Shown here one piece after another: positions 36,564 to 45,707 of a DNA stretch of 64,000 nt. Position 1 is the stretch's first letter. Each line of letters begins with the position of its first letter. The notes beneath the pieces are model-generated. The model worked only from the letters and a program-made list of their open reading frames with translations. It ran no database searches and was not told where the DNA came from. The DNA comes from JAPOXR01 sp965199765 (GTDB taxonomy: Bacteria > Pseudomonadota > Alphaproteobacteria > Rhodobacterales > Rhodobacteraceae). The stretch lies in NCBI GenBank assembly GCA_965199765.1, contig CBDATC010000001.1, forward strand, positions 744,001 through 808,000, written 5' to 3'. The position numbers and the translations under genes were made by a program.

Positions 36564-38096
36564 TCATGCAGCATTCTGCGCACAGATTTCAACTTTGCGC
36601 CGTTCCACATAGTCGCGCAGCTCTTCTTCCACAGCCTCATCAATTTTCGGTTTTTGATATTCGGCGAGCATCTGCTTCCATATCCGATTGGCACGGATTT
36701 CGGCGGTGTCGCAGCCTTGCTCTGTCCATGTCTCAAAATTTCGCGTATCAGTCAGAATTGGATGATAAAAGGCATGGGCATAGCGACTGAGCGTATGATG
36801 CGAGCCAAAAAAGTGTCCGCCATGCCCCACTTCGCGGATAGCCTCGAAACCAAGTGTATCCTCGTTCACCTCCATCGGTTCGAAACTCTCAATCACGAGC
36901 TGCAGAAGTTCGGCATCTAGAATCAACTTTTCATAGGATGCCGATAACCCGCCTTCAAGCCAGCCAGCCGAGCCGAAGAGGATATTGGCATGAGCTGTGA
37001 CCGCTGCCCAAAGACACATCTCGGTTTCATAAGCCGCCTGCGCATCAACGGAATTCGAACCCGTGTTAAGCGAAGAGCGAAATGGCAGACCGTACCGCCG
37101 CGCGAGTTGCCCTGACGCCCATGTGGTCTTCACAAACACCGGGGTTCCAAACAGGGGTGAGCCTGTGCGCATATCGACATTTGTCAGAAATGATCCATAG
37201 ACAACGGGCGATCCTTTTCGCACCGCCTGCGCCAAGACAATGCCTGCAAGCGCTTCGGCGTTCTGCACTGAAAGCGCACCAGCCTCGGTGGCTGGACTCA
37301 TTGCCCCCGCCATAGTGAATGGCGCGATAACCAGCGGCTGTCCTACACGCGCCATCTCGACAATGCCTTCAGCCATCGGACTATCAATCATCAGAGGCGA
37401 ATTTGTATTGATTGGCGCTGTAAGCACCGGTTTTTCGATCAGTTCGGATTCTGTGAATCCCATCATGATCTTTGCCATTTCAATTGCATCAAGGGCGCGC
37501 GCCGCACCATTCGTCCAGCATTTCCAAGTCTTGTCTGTAAGTGTGGCGTGCGCAAATCCGACATCAAGATGCCGCGTTTCCGGTGGCAGATCCAAAGGTT
37601 CGAACCCGCCGCCGCCAGTTTGGTGAACTGCGTTTATCGAATGTGCCAGCTTTACGAATTCGCACATCTCTTCAAATGTGCCAGCTCTGCGGCCGCGGTC
37701 CAAATCGTTGGCGAAAGGCGGGCACATCACCGAAGAAAAAATTATCTCGTCCCCGCCGAGTGTAAGGCTGCACTCCGGATTCCTCGCATGCAACCGCACC
37801 TTTGCCGGAGCATAGTCGACAAATTCCGAAACAAGGTCGGGGTCAAACCGCACGACTTTGTCGGCTTCGCTGACTTCGCAGCCAATCTCTGCGAGAATCC
37901 GGCGGGAGCGCTCATCCAGCAGCTTAATGCCGATTTCCGACAGGATCCTCATAGAATTGTCGTGGATCAGATCCAGCTGCTCCGCCGACAAAATCTCCAC
38001 CGGCGGATAGGGATTGCGGAACCGACGCCAAGGAGATTGCTCAAGTTTGTGGACTTGGTTTCTGCGAGAACGCGGTCTGGATTGGCGACGGGACAT
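36564..38096 (-). CDS. Trimethylamine methyltransferase family protein (MttB-like, non-pyrrolysine)
   Basis: A 510-residue member of the MttB superfamily (COG5598), whose studied members transfer a methyl group from quaternary amines or trimethylamine to a corrinoid protein. The frame is open with no in-frame TAG at the place where archaeal MttB has pyrrolysine, so it belongs to the non-pyrrolysine branch (glycine betaine, proline betaine or carnitine demethylases are known there). Typical stretches: HDNSMRILSEIGIKLLDERSR, PVLTAPINTNSPLMID, the GGLSASYEKLILDAELL region and GGHFFGSHHTLSRYAHAFYHP. No corrinoid protein or reactivator is adjacent. It follows the peptide-type importer after 302 bp on the same strand. 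Substrate unknown. Confidence 0.87.
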   Translation of the reverse strand: MSRRQSRPRSRRNQVHKLEQSPWRRFRNPYPPVEILSAEQLDLIHDNSMRILSEIGIKLLDERSRRILAEIGCEVSEADKVVRFDPDLVSEFVDYAPAKVRLHARNPECSLTLGGDEIIFSSVMCPPFANDLDRGRRAGTFEEMCEFVKLAHSINAVHQTGGGGFEPLDLPPETRHLDVGFAHATLTDKTWKCWTNGAARALDAIEMAKIMMGFTESELIEKPVLTAPINTNSPLMIDSPMAEGIVEMARVGQPLVIAPFTMAGAMSPATEAGALSVQNAEALAGIVLAQAVRKGSPVVYGSFLTNVDMRTGSPLFGTPVFVKTTWASGQLARRYGLPFRSSLNTGSNSVDAQAAYETEMCLWAAVTAHANILFGSAGWLEGGLSASYEKLILDAELLQLVIESFEPMEVNEDTLGFEAIREVGHGGHFFGSHHTLSRYAHAFYHPILTDTRNFETWTEQGCDTAEIRANRIWKQMLAEYQKPKIDEAVEEELRDYVERRKVEICAQNAA

Positions 38097-38398
38097 TCTG
38101 TCAGTCCTTTCTTCGATCAGCTGAGTTTTCTACTGTCATGGGGCCGGTTCGGATCAATGTCATGCCAAAAAGCGTTGCAAGCTGTCGAAGGATCTTCATT
38201 GTCCGGGGCCGAATAATGAAGCACGGAATCTATTCGCCAATCATGAGCGAAGACGTTTTCAGAATACAGACGCACACTTCTCAAGGCGAAATTCCGATGA
38301 TTAAGCACATATTATTCGGCACGCTATACACGTACCTGCTCATCTCCGCACAATCCCGTAGCGTTGTTCCAAATCCTTGCGCAACCCTGCTGATGCTG
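38097..38398. other. Intergenic stretch, no gene seen
   Basis: About 300 bp between the ABC ATPase gene and the MttB-like gene, both on the minus strand. It could hold a promoter for the latter. Short open frames here lack any recognisable family. Confidence 0.4.
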
Positions 38399-40027
38399 TC
38401 AATTGCCTGCCGCTGCCATTCTTCGCTCCGCAAGCACATCCTGCAGCCAGCCTGTCCGCATTTCCGGTGTCGATGAGATCAGCAGATGGGTGTAGTCGTC
38501 CCAAGGCGGGGCGAAAACTGTGGGCTTCGGCCCCTGTTCAACGATTCTTCCATTCTGCATAACCGCCACGTCGTCCGCTATTGCACGAACCATCGCCATA
38601 TCATGTGTGATGAAGATGTATGAGACTCCGAGTTCACGCTGAAGCCGGAGGAGAAGCGTGATGATGTCATCCGCAACAAGTGGATCAAGCGCAGATGTCA
38701 CTTCGTCGCAAATGATGACCTCCGGCTCGGCCGCAAGTGCGCGGGCTATGCATATTCGCTGTTTCTGTCCTCCTGAAAGCTGGTTTGGGTAACGGCCGAT
38801 AAGTTCGGGATCAAGTTCCACAAACCCAAGCAACTCCCGAACTTTCGCGACGCATGCGGATCTCGCTACACCGCAGAAGACTTCCGCAGGACGGCCAATG
38901 ATCTCGCCCACGGTTTGACGGGGGTTCAACGCAACATCCGGAAGTTGGTAGATAAGCTGAATTTCTTTACGCTCCCTCCGCGTACGTTTTTCGAGGTGCG
39001 AATTCAGCCCGCGGCCATTGAACGTCATGCTTCCGCGCATCGGCGGCAGGAGGCCAACGAGCACTCTGGCGAGCGTGGATTTTCCTGACCCGCTCTCACC
39101 GACAATCGCAAGATTTGAACCGCGTTTGAGAGAAACCGAGACGTCAAAAAGAACCTGATTGGAACCATAGGCTGCATCGATTTCCGTGAGCGTAAGAACA
39201 TCTCCACAATCACCCGCATGCCCTCCGCCATCGACCTTGCGAACATTGAGAAGCTCGCGGGTATAGGATTCTCGCGGCTCAGCCAATAATGCAGCGGTCG
39301 GCTGTTCCTCTACTTCTGATCCATGCCGCATCACTTTGATCCGGTCTGCGACTTGGGCCACCACACCCAAATCATGTGTTATGTAAATTGCGGCTGTGCC
39401 GAATTCCTGAATGACCTCCTTGATAATCGCCAGAACTTCAATCTGGGTTGTGACATCCAGAGCTGTTGTTGGCTCATCGAAAACAATTAGATCAGGCTTG
39501 CCCGCCAAAGCCATGACCGTCATTGCCCGCTGAAGCTGTCCGCCAGACACTTCATGCGGATATCTTTCGCCGAATCTATCGGGATCGGGAAGGCCCATGC
39601 GACCGAAGAGTTCGACAGCCCTGCGGCGCGCTGCACCGGTGTCCATATGTCCATGGATTTGAGTGACTTCCACGATTTGCGACAGAAGCCGGTGTGCTGG
39701 ATTGAAGGCAGCAGCCGCGCTTTGCGCAACATAAGCAACCTTCCGTCCGCGCATCTCAAGCAAAGCGGTTTCCCTGTCGGTTGGGATTTCGCTGCCGTCA
39801 AGACGCAATTCTCCTCCGGCAAAACGCAGGCCGCGCCGAACATATCCGAGCGCTGCCAGTCCAAGCGTCGATTTGCCAGCCCCGCTTTCCCCGATAAGCC
39901 CGACGACTTCGCCTTTGTCGACCATCAGATCCACGTCGTTCAGAATCGGCGCTGGAAGCCGACCCCGTTTAGGATCGGGAACGGTCTCAATCCTGAGATC
40001 TGTGATTTCGAGAAGCGCTGCACCCAT
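38399..40027 (-). CDS. Fused double ATP-binding subunit of a peptide/opine-type ABC importer (DppD-DppF-like)
   Basis: A 542-residue protein with two nucleotide-binding domains in tandem, equivalent to DppD plus DppF. The first domain has Walker A GESGAGKST, signature VSGGQLQR and Walker B VFDEPTTALD. The second has GESGSGKST, LSGGQKQR and ICDEVTSALD. So one gene supplies both ATPase sites of the importer. Its ATG at 40027 overlaps the stop of the permease gene (TGATG), giving translational coupling; an upstream TTG is less likely. It is the last gene of the four-gene importer operon. Confidence 0.94.
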   Translation of the reverse strand: MGAALLEITDLRIETVPDPKRGRLPAPILNDVDLMVDKGEVVGLIGESGAGKSTLGLAALGYVRRGLRFAGGELRLDGSEIPTDRETALLEMRGRKVAYVAQSAAAAFNPAHRLLSQIVEVTQIHGHMDTGAARRRAVELFGRMGLPDPDRFGERYPHEVSGGQLQRAMTVMALAGKPDLIVFDEPTTALDVTTQIEVLAIIKEVIQEFGTAAIYITHDLGVVAQVADRIKVMRHGSEVEEQPTAALLAEPRESYTRELLNVRKVDGGGHAGDCGDVLTLTEIDAAYGSNQVLFDVSVSLKRGSNLAIVGESGSGKSTLARVLVGLLPPMRGSMTFNGRGLNSHLEKRTRRERKEIQLIYQLPDVALNPRQTVGEIIGRPAEVFCGVARSACVAKVRELLGFVELDPELIGRYPNQLSGGQKQRICIARALAAEPEVIICDEVTSALDPLVADDIITLLLRLQRELGVSYIFITHDMAMVRAIADDVAVMQNGRIVEQGPKPTVFAPPWDDYTHLLISSTPEMRTGWLQDVLAERRMAAAGN

Positions 40028-40848
40028 CAAGCGGCATCCAAGCTGGCATTGCGCTTCAGCAACCCGTCAACGATCAAATTTACTCCTATGGCGAGGATTG
40101 AAAGCGCCAGCGCGGGAAGCACAGGCGCCCATCTGCCGAAAGTGATGGCCAGCGCATTCTCTTTCACCATTCCGCCTAGATCGGCGTAAGGCGGCTGGAT
40201 GCCGAGTCCGAGGAATGAAAGCGACGAAATCAGAATAGCCGCATAGACAAAGCGCAGACCAAATTCAGTCAGAAGCGTCGGCATCACATTCGGCATAATT
40301 TCGCGAAATAGGAACCAGCTCATCTTCTCGCCTCTCAACCGCGCGACCTCCACATAATCCATCGCTGCGACATCCGCGGCAACCGCTCGTGTCAGGCGAA
40401 ATACAATGGTGGAAGACAATACCGACATAATTCCCAGCAGCGCCGGTATCGATGTGCCGATCGCGGAAAGCACGATGAGCGCGAGAATAAGACCGGGAAA
40501 TGCCATCAGCGCGTCAACACCGCGCGCCGCCACGAGATCAAAGCGGCCTCCGATCACAGCTGCCGCGATTCCCAATGGCACGCCGATAAGGAAAGCGCCA
40601 ACGGTTGCTAGAAACGAGATAATCACGGTCATTCGCCCGCCTGCAAGGATCCGGGCAAGAATGTCACGGCCAACATTGTCGGTTCCAAGCCAGAATTCAC
40701 TTGTGGGTGAACCAAAGGGAACTCCAACAATCTCGGTCTCTGAATACGGGTAAAAGAATGGACCGGCAAAAACAGCAACAAGAAAAAACACCACGATCAA
40801 AACACCGAGCTTCGCGCCCCGATCCAATTCCCTCAGCAATTGAATCAT
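40027..40848 (-). CDS. ABC importer permease, DppC-like
   Basis: A 273-residue inner-membrane permease of the dipeptide/oligopeptide/nickel family. About five or six hydrophobic segments are seen. The family motifs GTDNVGRDILARILAGGRMT near the N-terminus and LRGEKMSWFLFREIMPNVMP (EAA loop) are clear. It overlaps the DppB-like gene by four bases (ATGA) and the ATPase gene by one base. Confidence 0.94.
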   Translation of the reverse strand: MIQLLRELDRGAKLGVLIVVFFLVAVFAGPFFYPYSETEIVGVPFGSPTSEFWLGTDNVGRDILARILAGGRMTVIISFLATVGAFLIGVPLGIAAAVIGGRFDLVAARGVDALMAFPGLILALIVLSAIGTSIPALLGIMSVLSSTIVFRLTRAVAADVAAMDYVEVARLRGEKMSWFLFREIMPNVMPTLLTEFGLRFVYAAILISSLSFLGLGIQPPYADLGGMVKENALAITFGRWAPVLPALALSILAIGVNLIVDGLLKRNASLDAA

Positions 40849-41807
40849 TTCGGACGCCTCCGGCGGGGGTTCGTCAGAATAGACAATATGTCTGCCGTGA
40901 GATTCAGCAGCACATAGACCGAAGCAAAAATCAGTCCACAGGCCTGAACGAGCGGCATATCGCGCTTCGCAACCGCATCAATCATGGTGCGCCCGAGCCC
41001 CGAATAATTGAAGACCGCCTCAACGACCACGACGCCAACGATCAGGTAGGCAAGTGTCAGCATGACGATGTTAAGAATCGGCGAAAGCGCGTTCGGCAGC
41101 GCGTGGCGGAGAATAATCCGTCTGCGGTTCGCGCCTTTGAGTTCCGCCATCTCGATATAGGCTTGATTCATAACCGAAAGCACCGCCGCGCGTGTGAGCC
41201 GCATAGTGTGGGCAGAAACCACCAGAGCCAGTGTCAGACAAGGCAGTGCGATGGCTTGCAGCTGCTCGAGAAAACTCATGCTTGACGTGACACGGGACAA
41301 TGCTGGAAACCACCCCAGCTTCACTGCAAAAAAAAGAAGCAGCAAGTAGCCGAGCAAAAAATCCGGTATTGAAACGAAAACCAGCGTTGAAGCAGTTATA
41401 CCCTTGTCCGCTGGCTTGTCTTCATAAAGCGCGGCGACCAGCCCAAGGCCGACCGAAAGCGGAATTGCTATAACAGCCGCAACGGCTGCAAGAAAAAATG
41501 AATTGCTGAGCCGACCGCTGATCAGCTCACTGACTTCACGTCCCGAATGGAGCGATCGACCGAGATCTCCCCGTGCGAAATCCCAAAGCCAATCAAAATA
41601 ACGCAAGACCGCTGGACGATCGAGACCCAGCTCGTCGCGAATAGCCTTCACAGCCTCTGGCGTTGCCTGCTGACCGAGCACAGCCTGAGCCACATCGCCG
41701 GGTAGAATCTCTGTCCCAGCAAAGACTAGGACAGAGACGATAAAGAGCGTAATCAGTCCCGAAAGCAGACGGTTAAGAATCAGCCGCGTCAGCGAAACGG
41801 GCTTCAT
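40845..41807 (-). CDS. ABC importer permease, DppB-like
   Basis: A 320-residue inner-membrane permease, partner of the DppC-like protein. It begins with the hydrophobic NRLLSGLITLFIVSVLVF and has the DppB-type region DELGLDRPAVLRYFDWLWDFARGDLGRSL. The EAA loop is in ELKGANRRRIILRHALPNALS. It starts three bases after the stop of the binding-protein gene. Confidence 0.94.
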   Translation of the reverse strand: MKPVSLTRLILNRLLSGLITLFIVSVLVFAGTEILPGDVAQAVLGQQATPEAVKAIRDELGLDRPAVLRYFDWLWDFARGDLGRSLHSGREVSELISGRLSNSFFLAAVAAVIAIPLSVGLGLVAALYEDKPADKGITASTLVFVSIPDFLLGYLLLLFFAVKLGWFPALSRVTSSMSFLEQLQAIALPCLTLALVVSAHTMRLTRAAVLSVMNQAYIEMAELKGANRRRIILRHALPNALSPILNIVMLTLAYLIVGVVVVEAVFNYSGLGRTMIDAVAKRDMPLVQACGLIFASVYVLLNLTADILSILTNPRRRRPK

Positions 41808-41810
41808 GCC

Positions 41811-43349
41811 TCAACTTTCCAGCCAAACCCTTTCAACTGCTCTGAGACCGGACATGTTAAATGATCCGGCAGGGTAAAACCCTTTCACCTCATCTCGAAC
41901 ACCATCAATGTTGTTGCGGAAAAAGGTGATGCATGCCCCGCCGTCTTCGTGAATCATAAGCTGCGCATCGTGATAGAGCTGCTTGCGCTTGGCAAAATCA
42001 GTTTCCCCACGGGCCTGATCAATGAGCTGATCAAACGCCGGGCGTCGCCACATTGTATCGTTCCAATTGGCAGTGGAATGATAAGTGGTGGTCAGCATGA
42101 TGTCGGCAGTGGGACGTCCACCCCAAGATCCGAGCATGAAAGGCTTCTTAAGCCATACTTGTGCCCAAAAACCTTCGGACGGTTCACGAACGATGTCGAT
42201 ATTCAGCCCTGCTTTGGCCGCCGACTGCTGGAACAACGCTGCGAATTCTTCGGACTTCGCCAAGGCGACATTGCTGATCGACAGAGGAAGCGAACCTTCG
42301 AAACCCGAGCGCTTCAAATGGAAAGCCGCCATCTCTGGATCATATTGCCGCTGCGGAATGTCGCTGGCGTGGAACGGATCCTGGGGAGGGATCGGATGAT
42401 CGTTACCCAATACTCCACCTTGCAGAAGTGCGAGAATCTGTTCCCGATCAACTGCGTATTTGACGGCAAGCCGCAAATCAAGATTGTCGAAAGGCGCCTT
42501 ATCGCAATGCATCAGGATCGGATTGTGACCGCCTGAAGGATGACTTTCGATATGCACGCCCGGTGTCTGTTCAATCAGCTGCATTGCCTGCTCATCAATC
42601 TGCTGAGCCATATGCAATTCGCCGGTTATCAGACCATTAATCCGCGCTGTGCGATCTTCGACAAACAAAATTTCAACATCGTCGACATGCGCCCGGTCTG
42701 GCTTCCAATAATTTGGATTGCGCGTTGCGATCACAGACTCGCCGGGATTGAATTCCACAACCTGATAAGGTCCGGTAAATGCGCCGGAGTTGAAATCTTC
42801 GGTTCCCTCAGCGACGATCAGCATATGGAAATCACCGAGAAGATACGGCAAATCGGCATTTGGCTTGGACAAAGTGACAATGATCGCGTGTGGTCCGTCA
42901 GCGGTGATATCGGCAATATCTCCTGTCAATCCCGCAGCTCCAGAAGTTGAGCCTTCACCCCTATGCAGATTCAGAGACCAGATGACATCAGCGGAAGTCA
43001 TCTCTTTGCCATTATGGAAAGTCACACCTTTGCGCAGATTGAATTTCCACTCGGTGGCATCGGGCGAACTGCTCCAGCTTTCAGCCAACTCACCTACCAG
43101 TTCCGTGTCCTTCTCAATCTCGGTCAAGCAGTTCCCAATCGTAAATCCTATACAGGCGTGACCGCTTGAGGTGAAAGTACGCGGATCGAGCGTATCGCTG
43201 ACAGCACCTCCAGTCATGCCAACAACCAAACGTCCTCCTTTCATGGCTTGAGCCCGGGCGGGAATCGCACCGAGACCGGCAGCCATCCAAAGCGCGCCGC
43301 TTGTTTTCACAAACCCGCGGCGTGTGATGCCAAGTGTCGTTTTCTGCAT
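41811..43349 (-). CDS. Periplasmic substrate-binding protein, peptide-type (family 5), with Tat signal
   Basis: A 512-residue binding protein of the DppA/OppA type. The N-terminus has a twin-arginine signal, ITRRGFVKTSG, followed by a hydrophobic run and an AQA-type cleavage site, so the protein is exported folded. Typical body motifs are DTLDPRTFTSS, LAESWSSSPDATEWKFNLRKGVTFHNG and FDNLDLRLAVKYAVDREQIL. I chose ATG 43349, where GGGAGA sits seven bases upstream; earlier ATGs and a GTG lack this. Family-5 proteins bind peptides, opines, nickel-chelators and other small compounds. The MttB-like neighbour suggests a quaternary amine, but that is a guess. Confidence 0.92.
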   Translation of the reverse strand: MQKTTLGITRRGFVKTSGALWMAAGLGAIPARAQAMKGGRLVVGMTGGAVSDTLDPRTFTSSGHACIGFTIGNCLTEIEKDTELVGELAESWSSSPDATEWKFNLRKGVTFHNGKEMTSADVIWSLNLHRGEGSTSGAAGLTGDIADITADGPHAIIVTLSKPNADLPYLLGDFHMLIVAEGTEDFNSGAFTGPYQVVEFNPGESVIATRNPNYWKPDRAHVDDVEILFVEDRTARINGLITGELHMAQQIDEQAMQLIEQTPGVHIESHPSGGHNPILMHCDKAPFDNLDLRLAVKYAVDREQILALLQGGVLGNDHPIPPQDPFHASDIPQRQYDPEMAAFHLKRSGFEGSLPLSISNVALAKSEEFAALFQQSAAKAGLNIDIVREPSEGFWAQVWLKKPFMLGSWGGRPTADIMLTTTYHSTANWNDTMWRRPAFDQLIDQARGETDFAKRKQLYHDAQLMIHEDGGACITFFRNNIDGVRDEVKGFYPAGSFNMSGLRAVERVWLES

Positions 43350-43820
43350 TTTCGTATCTCCCATGCTTACCAATACCAAAATCTTGGTAAATAAATTTTT
43401 ATCGCATTATCGACCACGCGACAAATCAAATTCGTTCACCCGGAACCTTCCGCTCCTTATGATTCAAGTCGTGAAGATTCGCGCATATTTTGGGTTGGAG
43501 GATATGGATCGTCGCTGTTTGAGATAATGAGCATTTCCTGCTTGCCGCACGACTGCGATGAACGCTGCAAAACGATACAAAACACTCAAGGTCACGTGCC
43601 GGCATCCATCGGCCGAGGGTGATTCAATCACAAGAAAAGTCGCGCCGCCTCGAACGCATCGCGATCGCCGAAACGCGGAGCGGTTTGGCGAGCGCTCTGG
43701 AGCTGCACGCGTCGAGCAAGTCCACATCACTCTCAGCGGTCATTCTTCGAAATTGCCGTTAAAAGGCCGAGGCTTAATTCTGCATTCGCATTGCGCGGCA
43801 TGTCCAGCCACACCGATGGA
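43350..43820. other. Intergenic region upstream of the importer operon
   Basis: About 470 bp. It must include the promoter of the importer operon near 43360-43450, where the sequence is AT-rich. The rest (43500-43800) has no convincing gene. Confidence 0.45.
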
Positions 43821-45236
43821 TTATGCTGCGATCCGCTCCTCGGTCCGCCGCTTCAGGAACACCTTCAATTCGGACGGCAGCATGGTAAAACTCAACTGTT
43901 CTTGGACCTCACCTGGCTGCATAGCCGGCTCCAAGTCAAAATTGCGGCATAACATGGAAAGAACCATGCGGATTTCCGCCAATGCCAACATACGACCGGG
44001 ACAAATGCGCGGTCCGCCGCCAAAGGGTGAGAACACACGACGGTCATGGGGACCGGCACGATCTTTCACCGAAGTCAACCAGCGCTCGGGATCGAAACTG
44101 TCGCCACCTGCGAAATGCACTTTGTTGACCGCCAGATGGCGCATTAGAAAAAATACTGGTGTTCCCTTCGGAATTCTATAGCCCAACAGCTCGGCATCCG
44201 CCACCGGCTCTAAGATCAGGAACGGGGCTACTGGTTTGAGCCGCATCACCTCGTTGTAGAAGGCGTCGATATAGGGCAACCGTCCGGCCTGATCCAAGGC
44301 TTCCGGCATCGGAGCTTTGCCCAGCATTGCATCCGCCTCGCTGCGGGCACGCGCAAATAAGTCTGGATAGAGAGTAAAGTAATGCATCGTCCAAGCGATG
44401 GTATTTGCTGTGGTGTCCTCGCCAGCGAGCAACAATGTGCCTGCGTTGGCAAAAATCTCTTCGTCTGAAAATCCAGACCCCTCCTCCTCGACCGCTGCCA
44501 ATATCGCCTCCAAAAAATTGGAGGGATTGCGGTGTGGATCCGCCGCCATGCGTTTACGCGCAGCCTCCACCATTTCCTGCACCTGATCTTGAAGAGCCGC
44601 AACCGACCGCTCAACCGACCTGTCCGAGGGCAGGCGGATCAAGTGCCACCACACAAATGGCGCGAAAACTCGCTTGTGCACCATAGGAAAAATTTTATCG
44701 AGATGCTGCTGAATCACCGGCCCTGATGTTTCCAAGGTGTTCGGATCGACGCCAAAGGCAAGCTGCATGGTGACATCGACGGTGAAACGCATCAGGTCTC
44801 TACCAAGATCCACTGGTTCACCCCGATCAGCCGCTCCCTCCCAGCACCGCTGAAGACGCGCGGTTGTCATCGCGAGCATCGGGAAAAAATCTGTGAGCTT
44901 GTGGCGATTGAGCGCAGAGATGACAATTTGCCTCTGACGGCGCCAATCTTCGCCTTCCGCTGCGAACACACCTTTCAGATACAGTTCCTTCGCAACCATT
45001 TCGAGCCGCTGCGTCCGCCGGAAACCGTGCGGCCTCTCTCGCAAAGCATGGTGCATGGCATCGTTGTCTGACACCACGACCACCGGTTTCGGCCCTAGAC
45101 GAACGCTAAAGATTGATCCGTATCGATCCGCCCATTCTTCTAGATGAAGATGCAGTTTGTCGAAATTGATCTTGTGCGCCATTCCAATAAATGGCAGCCC
45201 CTTCGGGCCTGGCAGGTCACTCAACTGCATTGACAT
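43821..45236 (-). CDS. Cytochrome P450
   Basis: A 471-residue haem-thiolate monooxygenase. The oxygen-binding helix I is AGEDTT (271-276), the ExxR pair is Glu329-Arg332, and the haem loop is FSPFGGGPRICPGR with ligand Cys412. The proline-rich start LPGPKGLPFIGM is followed directly by the fold, with no membrane anchor. The sequence resembles the bacterial fatty-acid or alkane-type P450s rather than CYP101, and the substrate is unknown. An adrenodoxin-type ferredoxin is encoded at 574-897; no reductase gene lies nearby. The start is uncertain: ATG at 45236 or 45230, or GTG at 45266. Confidence 0.94.
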   Translation of the reverse strand: MSMQLSDLPGPKGLPFIGMAHKINFDKLHLHLEEWADRYGSIFSVRLGPKPVVVVSDNDAMHHALRERPHGFRRTQRLEMVAKELYLKGVFAAEGEDWRRQRQIVISALNRHKLTDFFPMLAMTTARLQRCWEGAADRGEPVDLGRDLMRFTVDVTMQLAFGVDPNTLETSGPVIQQHLDKIFPMVHKRVFAPFVWWHLIRLPSDRSVERSVAALQDQVQEMVEAARKRMAADPHRNPSNFLEAILAAVEEEGSGFSDEEIFANAGTLLLAGEDTTANTIAWTMHYFTLYPDLFARARSEADAMLGKAPMPEALDQAGRLPYIDAFYNEVMRLKPVAPFLILEPVADAELLGYRIPKGTPVFFLMRHLAVNKVHFAGGDSFDPERWLTSVKDRAGPHDRRVFSPFGGGPRICPGRMLALAEIRMVLSMLCRNFDLEPAMQPGEVQEQLSFTMLPSELKVFLKRRTEERIAA

Positions 45237-45707
45237 AAACGTAGTGCACTCATTGTCTATAAGCACCCTATCTTTCTCTTGGCATAAGCAATTTATGGGC
45301 TTCCAAGTGCCTGATCAAGATGGTTTTGGATTACTGCCAAATTCTCGCGCCAATGTTTCATCGGTTACTCCGAAGACTGCGCGGTTTTGGCATCAGAAAT
45401 GAAATCTCCTAAGGCTGCATGCACGACAGGGCCTTGGTCTTGTTCAATTTTCCACCCTTCAATGTTGAATCTGGCGAAGCCAGCCAAATCATCTTGTCAG
45501 AAAGTCTGAGTTTAGTGTTACAGCAAGACCTGACGTGGTCGATGAATCCTCTTACGATGATGTTTCTGGGGAAAGACAGATAGTCTTGCCAGAAGAAGCT
45601 TGTTCCCCTTTGTCGCAGTGAGAATCGAAATCACAGGGGGTTTGTTGGTCTCAACCGGTCAGAAGCCCAATCGGCAACCTTCGGGATGAATCCTGCTTCT
45701 CGGGTTC
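45237..45707. other. Intergenic stretch, no gene seen
   Basis: About 470 bp between the P450 and the ankyrin gene. It contains no open frame with recognisable content and no clear repeat. The P450 promoter should lie in 45237-45330. Confidence 0.4.

Noticed and set aside
36564..38096. Pyrrolysine codon in the MttB-like gene
   Set aside because: The frame is open for all 510 codons with no TAG, so the protein does not contain pyrrolysine.
43558..44181. A 207-codon open frame on the plus strand
   Set aside because: Its second half is the shadow of the P450 gene and its first half matches nothing.
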